Assembly: GCA_963082975.1 (NCBI GenBank)
Contig: OY720345.1
Span: forward strand, 3,175,001 to 3,239,000
Reading direction: 5' to 3'
DNA length: 64,000 nucleotides
DNA from: Labia minor
Lineage: Eukaryota; Arthropoda; Insecta; Dermaptera; Spongiphoridae
In this document: positions 55,295 to 64,000 of the stretch, in pieces
How positions within the stretch are numbered: the first letter of the stretch is position 1
Layout of the letters: each line of letters begins with the position of its first letter
Translations under genes and position numbers: made by a program
Notes under the pieces: model-generated
The model's input: the letters and a program-made list of their open reading frames with translations, nothing else
The model's database searches: none
What the model was told of the DNA's origin: nothing

Positions 55295-57477
55295 TTAATA
55301 TAATTAAAAATCTATAACTTAAAATAAAAGATTGGATTAATTATTTATTAATTTCGCCATTACCAAGTATAAATAGAAAAAAAAAAATACTTATTTGTTT
55401 TATTTTAATTTTTTTGAAACTTTCATATAGGGCAAGGTATTTATTTTTTGAAATATATTTTGTTTGAATTGAAACATTTTTTTTTTTCATTTTATTTTGA
55501 ATTTATATTTTTCTTTCGCTTCATAAATCAAGTATTAAAATAATATATAGATCTTCGTGTAATTACTTTAAATTAAATAAATTTCCAACTGTTTGGAACG
55601 AAAATTTAAAAATAAATTTTTATAAAAAAATTATTTACAGGAAAATTACTCTTATTATTTTAGAATGATTTTGTCTGAATTACTCTTGCAAATTATGAAA
55701 TATGTAATAATATTCTAAGAGAATTTTCCGAGTAATAAAATACATTTCCAATACATGTCAAATGTTATTTCCAGTGGATTGAACATTTAGAAATGTAATA
55801 TACAATGAAAAGACAGACATTATCTCTTGGATAAAGTAATAAACTCCATGTATACTATATACATATATCTTGTAAATATTGATTCAAGGTTCATTTCATA
55901 ACATTTGCAATTCTATATAAATTAAGCATCAGATAAGAAATGAAAATATTTTAAGTATAAAATTAACAATTATTTCACTTTTAATTGCCAATAAAGAAAG
56001 AATTACTTGACAGATTTAAATAATATTTTCTTTTTCATTTCCAGACTAAGTAACCTGTTAATTTTCCAAAGAAGAATACGACCATCATATTTTTTAATTT
56101 TTATTTCAATCAACTCCTAATGATGGTCTCTTGTTACAATTTTCGGCAATAGAGCTTCACCTCTTTTAATTCTATTAATCTTTAAAGGATTTAATATTAT
56201 TATTTTTTATTTAATTTAAGAACTAATATAAAAGTAGAAATTGAAATAAATTTGATATATGATTTGTTTATTTGTACTTTCATGTTTAAACTTAAAAAAT
56301 AAGTTGACTAAATGTTGTCGTGATTTTTATATTTAATATTTGTAATGAACAAATGTTCCTATCCAATCAATCCATTATATTTTCTCAACTAATTCTCATA
56401 TTTATTCTTCAATTTAATTCTTAATCTCCAATCTTGTTCTCTTTTCTCAATCACTGGGCTAATTTTGTTAAATTAATTTTCCCTCATTCTTCTTTTTACA
56501 ATCCATTATACTTAAATGCCAAAAAAAAGAAGCAATTTCTTTTAATATAAAAAGCTTAAGAGAAATTTCTCTCACTAGTATTACTTCTAGTAAGAAATTA
56601 TCACTTGATAGAAACAATCATTTCGGAAAATAAAAAGAAAATATGCATCATATTGAAAAATATATCCTGAAATTAATTATGCAACAAATGAAATAGGATA
56701 AAAATTTAAACAGTTACATGTATCTACGATAATTATATATATTCACGTTACCATTAATTAATGGAATCAAAATGTATAGGAATCTTTAGGTGATCCATTT
56801 AAATACACATACTTAAACAATTTCATGATTATTGAAAATAATTTTATATATAAACATTAAGAAATTTGTAAAATGTTAATATTTTTAAATTCAAATTTAA
56901 TATCTTATTGTATTATATGTATATAAAATATTTAAAAATATATTATGTCTATAAATCTTCAAATTAACCATATTTACAATATTAATAATTCAGAATTTAG
57001 TTTTAAAAATAAATAATATAATTCTTAATATTTCTTAATATAATTCACTTTATAATTCTCCTGAAACATCTGCAATCATTTGATCTTTTTGATTTGTCTT
57101 TTATATAACTTACAGGCTTTTTTAGGTAATGCTGCCATCTTTAGTATATTTATTCAATCAATTTTACAAATATTATGAATATTATTACTTTTTATATTTA
57201 AATCGCATTGTATTCCAAATTTATTAATTTCTAACAAAATCAATAAAAAAACTTTCAAATTTTGAGTAAAAATCTAAACTTTAAATTAAATTTTCAAATA
57301 AAATAATACTTATAAATATTCTATAAGTGTTTAATTCATTTATATTTTTTAAAAGTGGTAAAAATTTAGTTTTTTTTAAATATCTACATTTAATGGTTAG
57401 TATTTAATTTTTACTGTTAATTTATTTTAAATTTTAAAAAAATCAAGCTTTTAAACTTCTAACTGAATCGTCATGGA
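55295..57477. other. AT-rich stretch of 2.2 kb, no gene or named repeat seen
   Basis: No open frame above about 50 codons with non-random composition, no inverted termini and no microsatellite of note. Confidence 0.45.
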
Positions 57478-59773
57478 TAGGGTGACCCAGCCAGTAGTTG
57501 AACAAATAAAGCCAGTTTACCACGGATCCTGTTGAAAGTTCTATACTATTAGCCGTAAAACTAAGCTAATGGATTTTTAACAAAGCTTTATTATTGTAGT
57601 TATTAAAAAACATATTAAACAGTGCTTAACTGAAAAATAAAAAGCAAAAAAAAATTCACAACATTTTTTATGATTTTATCCCAGTGGTTGAACAGACATG
57701 TCCAGTTTTTGAACGCTCGATATTCCAGTAATTGAACACCCGTTATTTCATAGTTTTTTTTTATTTTAAGTTTAGGTACACATCCAAAACGACTTAAAAA
57801 ATATCTAGGCCTATAGCTTGAGCACTCATAACACAATACAAGGCTGATTCACATTCCAAACATTGCTCAATGTTTAAATTATAATAATAATAATAACAAT
57901 AATACATATATTTATTTATTTATTTATTTCAAACAAACACCAATCGGCAATATACACATAAGATACAAAATTAAAAATATTTTTAAAATTTTTTAAACTT
58001 TTGATACGAAATTGCTTTGGGAGTCGACTCCCGTTACTGCATACAGATTCCTGGTTTTAATTTACTTTACTTTAGGCGAGTCCGTTTGTCTTGAAAGTGT
58101 TGCTTGGATTGCACTAACATTCAATGCTGAAGGTGAGGCATCAAAATTATGATTAATTTCGGGCTCTTTTTCAATACACTCAGACAAAAGGCCATTTGTC
58201 TGAGTTTCATTAAGACATTTGCTCCGAAGCCTTTTCCAAAACTGAAACACAGTTCACGGGCCTCAAGATTACCCTCCCACTCTTCCCCTGCACTTTTCTA
58301 AATTCTTCAGGCCTACCCTTGGGGAAGAGGGATTCAAGGTATAAGAGGGATTGAACATTCACAGTCTGGTGATCTTCGATGGCGGGCAACGTTCACCACT
58401 GTTCAATTACTGGAATTTGTGCATTTTAACAGTGCCATTAGTTGAACAGTCAGTTTAGAGCTCTAAAAAATAAAAAATATCTATACCTTAATATCATGCT
58501 TCAAAATGTAGTCCTTTAGCTTTAATTTAAGACCAATTCGGTAAAAATATCTCTAAAAATGACTAGGATGCACGTAGATTATTTTTACTTACCGTATTTT
58601 GAGTAGACTAGTCGTGAATGCAAAAACAAGCATTTCATTTGAGAAAAAAAATAATATCTCTGAGTACTTAAGTCACGTGCAGCAGACGATAAGTCAAGGC
58701 TATCCCACTCCTGGGCAGCCTTTGAACCCATGTTTTTAGTGTGTCCTGGGCATGAATAGTTGGCGCTGCAGGCATCCAATTTTTAACTCCCCAGGCGCTC
58801 TCGAGATCGCACTACTGCAGAAGTTAAAATTTGAATTTATTTTCTTGGACTTGTAAAATCATCCCCCAGTTGTGAGTCCATGTGTGTCATTGTCCCATCG
58901 CCACAGACTACATCGTGCATAAAAATTCGAAATCCGAAGGCAGCAATTGCAAACATGCCTACAGTAAGTAAAATTTTATTATATAAATTATTTTATATTA
59001 ATATTAAATTTATTAATATATTATTAAATATTTTTTTTATTTACAAAATTTTACATATTTGCCATATTAATTATTATTATTTATATTTACATTAATAATC
59101 AGTATTACTGAATTATGTACATATAAAATAAAATATTTGAATATATTATTATTATATGTTGTCTATTGAAAATGAACGAGTTTCTTTCTAATTTAACTAT
59201 TCTTCGTATACCTGATCCAAGACAATAGGCTAAGTTTTTATTAAACAGACCATATTTATAACCTGTCGATCAACCCATGTACTTAAAATTCGATATTCCA
59301 AACATATATATTAAACTATTTTAAAATTATTTGTTATCATTTCTCAGATGGATTAATCATGAAAACAGCGATTTTACAACAAGCAAGAAGAAAAAGTTAA
59401 ACCGTGGAGTGATACCTCAGAAAGTAACCCAAGATAATATGTTTTGTGTTTTTAATAATAAAACTATTTTCAAAGGTGTAAATTTATACGTCTCACAATA
59501 TATGAAAAAACAATATGTAAATAAGATATGTTTAATAGTGAGATCACATAATTTGTAAATATAATTTTATAATTTTTATTAATTTTCAAATATATATTGT
59601 TTATATACATAAAAAATTATTCGTTTCTTTTAGATATGTTAATTACATAAAAAGATTGTAGAAAATTTTCAGTTTAATTAAAAATTATTTATTTGGAAAT
59701 TAAACCAATATTTATCTCCAAATAGATAATTTTTCATTCTACAATTTTTTAATTCCCAACATTCACAATATTC

Positions 59774-59818
<45 letters not shown>

Positions 59819-60097
59819 CACACACGCACACACACTAGCCCGATTTTTTATAAAATTAGTTAGTCCTGGGCGATACCAGGTGGCGCGATGTGCTAAAACT
59901 TTGCTTCAAAATTTAACCCGGAGTGGGGGCATCTTATAGATAGTCTGTGCGATAAGTGTTTCAGTTGTGACAACATAACAACTTAAAAATAAAATAAAAT
60001 TTCACGTTCCAAGCATGTTTCCTCTTGAGATTTTGGCGGATTTTTGGTAATTTGTTCAACTACTGGAAGGGGTTCAACTACTGGCTGGGTCACCCTA
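57478..60097. mobile_element. 2.6-kb DNA transposon with 26-bp perfect inverted ends
   Basis: The left end TAGGGTGACCCAGCCAGTAG(TTGAAC) is repeated exactly inverted at the right end (60072-60097). The terminal TA may be the target duplication. Variants of CCAGTAGTTGAAC occur subterminally near 57682, 57702 and 57723 on the left, near 58395 and 58435 inside, and at about 60055 on the right, probably as transposase-binding sites. The interior has poly-A of nearly 40 followed by (CA)n near 59777-59835. No transposase domain is recognisable; the short frames (58062-58250 and 58585-58779, minus) match nothing I know. Confidence 0.8.
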
Positions 60098-60863
60098 CAA
60101 GATGTTTATAAAATTACATATTTGTATCAGGGGGGTGACACAAATGTGACTTCCGGAAACCTTATGTGTTTTTCTTCTGGACATTCTAAGATGGCGCTGA
60201 TGTCAACAAATTACATATTTTTTTAAAATTTTTGTTTATTTTGATCATGTCACGTGCATTCATTTGATCACCATTTTGACTAACAGACATCAGCTGATAT
60301 TGTTTATATAGTAAGTATAATTGGTAATGGTCCATCGTAACTAATCCCTCAACGGATCGAAAAAATAAAAATACCAGTGCGTACCTTAGATTATCCTGAT
60401 TGATTTTTGATATGAAATAATTGGTGCTCATTTCGTGTTTACGGGAGAATAATTAATATAATTTGCATATAAATTGGGGGTGGGGGGCCATGTTTTGATA
60501 GTTATAGTATGACATATGATCAAAAGAGGGCGAGATCTTCACCTTGTCCAGTAGATAGCGCTATTAAATACAATTTGAATTTAAATATATATTAATTTCA
60601 ACATTTGCCTAAACATTTATAAAAATAAATATACATATGAAATACGTTTAATATTAAAAATAAATAAATATACATATGAAATTTGTTTTTTTAATATTAA
60701 AAAATATTTAATTTGAGATTAATTATATATTATATAGAAAGATCAACTATCAAATAGATTCAAACTTTTATTTTCTTTGATTAGATTATAATTAAATATT
60801 TTTTATATTATTTAAAAATTATTATTTTTCTATTTATTAAGGATGTCTTTTAAAAAATTGTAA
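60098..60863. other. Unassigned stretch
   Basis: A 81-codon minus frame (60186-60431, starting MSTNYFISKINQDNLRYALV) has no recognised domain. CTGGACATTCTAAGATGGCGC at 60176 recurs with one change at 61726-61746, a direct repeat about 1.55 kb apart. Confidence 0.35.
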
Positions 60864-60867
60864 TTAA

Positions 60868-61164
60868 CCCTATCATATGTCAAATATTATAGCTAAGTTT
60901 TTTTGAATTTTTTAAAATTAAAATAAATATTAATTAAATAAAAAACCTTTGTACTGTATAACTCTAAATTATTTAACCTTATATATACTAATAATAATAT
61001 CCTAAAGGATTTTTAGAAATATAATTATAATAATTAGAAATATAATATAATATAAGGTTATATAATTTAGAGATACAGTACAAAGGTTTTTTATTTAATT
61101 AATATTTATTTTAATTATAAAAAATTCAAAAAAACTTAGCTAAAATATTTGACATATGATAGGG
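60868..61164. mobile_element. Palindromic MITE flanked by TTAA (piggyBac-like)
   Basis: The arms of about 145 bp start CCCTATCATATGTCAAATAT and end with the inverse CATATGATAGGG. TTAA lies at 60864-60867 and 61165-61168. 297 bp with almost no spacer (centre about 61015). TTAA duplication and a CCC start fit piggyBac-derived MITEs. Confidence 0.88.
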
Positions 61165-61168
61165 TTAA

Positions 61169-62339
61169 AGCAAATACAATGGTGAAGGCCCCGCCATCTC
61201 TTGGTCTGTCTTGACCTAAAGCCAAGCGTGGTTGTTGGTTACGCCCTCTTAGGGACAATCATTTCTATCTCGGAGCCACGGATGTAAATAATTACCTATA
61301 TGATATTTTTGCAGATTCCGTGTTGTGCTTATACAAAGCGTAAAACAAATCCTCTTCCTAGAGAAGTTTTAATTTTAATATTATTATAAGATAAATCATT
61401 GTTAAATATATGAATTTTTATTTGTCATCAGCAATAGGTTTTATGCATTTCTTATTTTATTATTATTATTTTATTTAATGTGTAAAAAATATATTTTAAA
61501 AGGATTTTTTTTAACTGTGAAACAGTCACATATTTTGTTAATAATTTATTATAATTTTTATCCTTTAAATAAAGATATTACCTATAAAACATTACTCTTT
61601 TTAATCTATATGAGTAAATTTCCACTACAATTTAAGATTTTTTTTCATTCCATCTATTTCTTCTAAATAAAAATAAATTGAAAAAGCAACAAAGCCCCCC
61701 ACCCCCTTTTCCATCAACTAGTTATTCTGGACATTCTGAGATGGCGCCAAATAAGGTTTCAAACGTTAACACGGGCGTGATCAAATATTGTTTATGGTCT
61801 GTGATTTGTATCTTTAAGAATAACTAGATTATAGATTAGAGAGTTCAAGATCAGAATTGTTAGTAATTATCTGGGTGATGACTCTCTATATTTTAAAAAG
61901 GACTTTCTTAATAGAAATTTCATTATTAAAAAAAAAATAAATAAATAAATAAAACTACGTGTATAACTAATAGCCTAAATACTAACAATATGTTTTGAAA
62001 TATTTTTTTTTTTATAATAAAATTTAACGTTAATAAACTATATTAATTAATAGTATATTAGTTAATAAATATATAGATTGTTATTTAATTTTTTATTATA
62101 TTATCCCATAAATTTTTTTGTAAATTTTTTCTCGACATTGATTTGAATATATATATAGTATACTAATTGTGGTACTAATTTTAATAATTTAATAACTTAA
62201 ATATATAAATGTATATTATTACTTCTACATTTATTTAAGATCGTTTATTTAATCGTTTTATTTTGATTTGTTTTTTTTTATTTATTTTTGATTAATTATT
62301 TTTTAAAATTGTTTTCCATTTCAAGCCCTCATAATAGAA
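61169..62339. other. Spacer with GATGGCGCC-type repeat, no gene seen
   Basis: A less AT-rich patch at 61170-61290 and another at 61690-61780 (CATTCTGAGATGGCGCC); otherwise AT-rich. No coding sequence supported. Confidence 0.45.
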
Positions 62340-62886
62340 ATTTTTATCCTATTTTGACTGAGAGAGAGAGGGAGAGAGAGAGGGGGGGTGGAGGGGGGAA
62401 GGGAATAGTAGAATGATCCATTGATAATGGTCTTCATTTCTTTTATCTCTTTGACGATGGTGTCTGCGCGTGGCTTACGCTGAGTGTGTGTGTGTGTGTA
62501 GCGCGCGCAATGGTCAACCAATCAGCATCGGTTCTATTACTTACACATATTTCCATTCCAACCAATCGGGTGTTTCCGTAACAATGCTCGCGCACAGGTG
62601 GGGGTGGGGCGATGTCTTGAGACGTGGACCGCGGCGCGGAACATTTGCGGCCGGCATCCCATTGCTATCAGTTCTGTGCGGGGCAGCGACCTGTGCACAT
62701 CGGACCGAGAGCCATTCCACCCCCACTCCCCCCCCCCCCACACACAAAAAATAAATAAATAAATAACAACGTGCGCTTGACATTTGGACATTGAGTGCTT
62801 GTGGCACCCCCTTCAGGGGCTCATGTTTGGCCATTGAGTAGTGTTTCCAACCTTTCGGAGGTAGTCAACATTTAATATAAGGAAGG
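62340..62886 (+). promoter_or_regulatory. GC-rich promoter region with two CCAAT boxes
   Basis: It stands out from the AT-rich surroundings. A GA/GGG purine tract lies at 62361-62402, alternating GT then GCGCGCGC at 62483-62508, ACCAATCAG at 62517-62525, ACCAATCGG at 62561-62569, and a CpG-rich block 62580-62700 (GTGGACCGCGGCGCGGAAC). It precedes an ATG with a signal peptide and a splice donor at 62887-62940, so it is probably the promoter and 5' UTR of that gene. The open frames on both strands here come from lack of AT-rich stops and are not called genes. Confidence 0.55.
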
Positions 62887-62938
62887 ATGTTGCCTTCAGT
62901 TCTTCTCCAGTTACTTATTTTTGTCATCGCTGCTATTT
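62887..62938 (+). CDS. First coding exon of a secreted or membrane protein (continues beyond window)
   Basis: The ATG (context GGAAGGATGTT) opens MLPSVLLQLLIFVIAAI, a short hydrophobic run that looks like a signal peptide. The exon ends in phase 1 at ATTT|GTAAGT, a consensus donor. I found no convincing second exon before the end of the window, so the gene has a first intron longer than 1 kb. The product family cannot be told from 17 residues. Confidence 0.6.
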
Positions 62939-64000
62939 GTAAGTTATTCATAATATCTATAATATCTTGCATAGTACTATATATACTAGTATACACACAT
63001 TCATATTTTATATTATAATTTTGAAAACTAGTAAAAAATTTAATTTAAATCTTGACATTTTATCTTTTGAAGTTTTTTATTTTTTTTTATTTTTATACAC
63101 ATATATATATATATAAATATCAGTAAAAATATACGTATTATTTAGGTAATTTATTTTTAATTTTTATATTATATACATATAAAAAAAAATACGAGTAAAA
63201 AATTCCCTTTTATATAAAACGAATGTTGATTAGGAGAATTATTAATTTATTAATCAATACTATTCTTTCGATTATTTATAAATGATGATTAAATAAATTT
63301 AGAAAAAAATGTCCATTCCTACTTTATTATAAATAAAAAAATATCTTTTTTTTATTGATATTATTATTTTATTAAAAAATTATATTATTCATAAGTTAAT
63401 ATTTTATATATTAAAGAAATATTATTATAGAATTCATTTCTAAATGTATTGCTATAATTTAATTGTAATTACATCTAAGTATGTATATTGTATATTACTT
63501 TTTCGTGTATACTATAACATTATTATATTATATATTATAAAAAGAAAAACATTCACTTACAATCTTTTAAATAAATATAAATTTAATTAAAGTCAATGAA
63601 TGTATAATTGAATGGAATACAATATATACATTCACACAAATTGACAAAATGTTTACTTAAAGAATTTTAGGTCACTAACAACATTAACTTCATTGCTCGA
63701 ATGGAATCTCAGTGGGGGGGGGGGGGTTTGTTTGATTGACTTGATACAATTTGCAATGTGATCAAGTTACTACCATGATAGCTGATTTCATAGCAGGCGT
63801 TGACAGATTCATTCAATTTCTATTGCATTCTTTACGCAAAAAAATGATCAACTATCTTTGGGACGCTCGAATATAATTTTTGACCAAATAAATCCACATG
63901 ATATGTTTTGGTGATGGTGATCTATTGCTTCCTTGCTCTTTGGGTTTGAATTCTTACGCAATCATTTATGTCTGAATAGAAGAAAAACCTAACATCACAC
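62939..64000. other. Presumed first intron, AT-rich
   Basis: No exon recognised. It contains (AT)n at 63102-63115 and a run of more than 10 G at 63714-63727. Confidence 0.4.

Noticed and set aside
62470-62834. Several overlapping open frames of 84-97 codons on both strands
   Set aside because: They arise because the GC-rich promoter has few stops. They overlap each other in all phases and show no domain.

Overview
This is a strongly AT-rich piece of animal nuclear DNA, most likely from an arthropod. The evidence is short-exon, GT-AG-intron genes for a Nanos zinc-finger protein and several LITAF-domain proteins, embedded in a dense nest of Helitron/Helentron-like, Gypsy, non-LTR, Tc1/mariner, hAT-like, piggyBac-like and foldback repeats. 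Base composition and repeat style would fit an AT-rich insect such as a braconid wasp, but the species cannot be fixed from this window. There is no sign of a bacterial operon, a CRISPR array or viral genes.

Host genes. (1) 7827-8900 (+): a LITAF-domain gene whose 5' exon(s) are not visible; three exons are read. (2) 18076-22256 (+): a complete 107-residue LITAF protein with a PPPY motif. (3) 28672-30469 (+): a tandem copy of gene 2 with a nonsense codon in its first shared exon. (4) 31282-33062 (-): a complete two-exon nanos homologue (125 residues). (5) 35514-41556 (-): a complete six-exon, 135-residue LITAF gene that includes a 16-nt microexon; a decayed copy of its last two exons lies at 34722-35065. 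(6) 62887 (+): a first coding exon with a signal peptide, downstream of a GC-rich promoter with two CCAAT boxes; the gene runs out of the window. An unidentified 150-codon open frame lies on the minus strand at 52271-52723.

A tandem segmental duplication links genes 2, 3 and 4. Segment 19205-23210 is repeated at 27806-31401. Its left edge lies in LITAF intron 1 and its right edge inside the nanos coding exon. The upstream copy therefore keeps LITAF exon 1 but only the end of nanos, and the downstream copy keeps all of nanos but no LITAF exon 1. A decayed Gypsy retrotransposon (23211-27633) sits at the joint. Comparing the copies dates several later insertions.

Mobile DNA by region. 1-7.8 kb: Helitron-like elements, including a copy (1024-3290) that reappears almost unchanged and inverted at 53002-55294, and a head-to-tail pair of a second family (5496-7125). 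9.6-17 kb: Helentron-like short elements, a non-LTR reverse-transcriptase relic ending in a Helitron 3' hairpin, a foldback element and a 702-bp solo LTR with an ATAT target duplication. 31.9-40.4 kb: three copies of a foldback MITE and an internally deleted Tc1 element, all in introns of nanos or LITAF or next to their exons. 42-51 kb: more Helitron/Helentron copies, a 1.55-kb TIR element, a mariner relic interrupted by a hAT MITE, and a second hAT MITE with a perfect 8-bp target duplication. 57.5-61.2 kb: a 2.6-kb TIR transposon and a TTAA-flanked palindromic MITE.

All gene models come from reading exon/intron borders by eye. Splice phases agree across every intron in the models given, but no transcript evidence is available.
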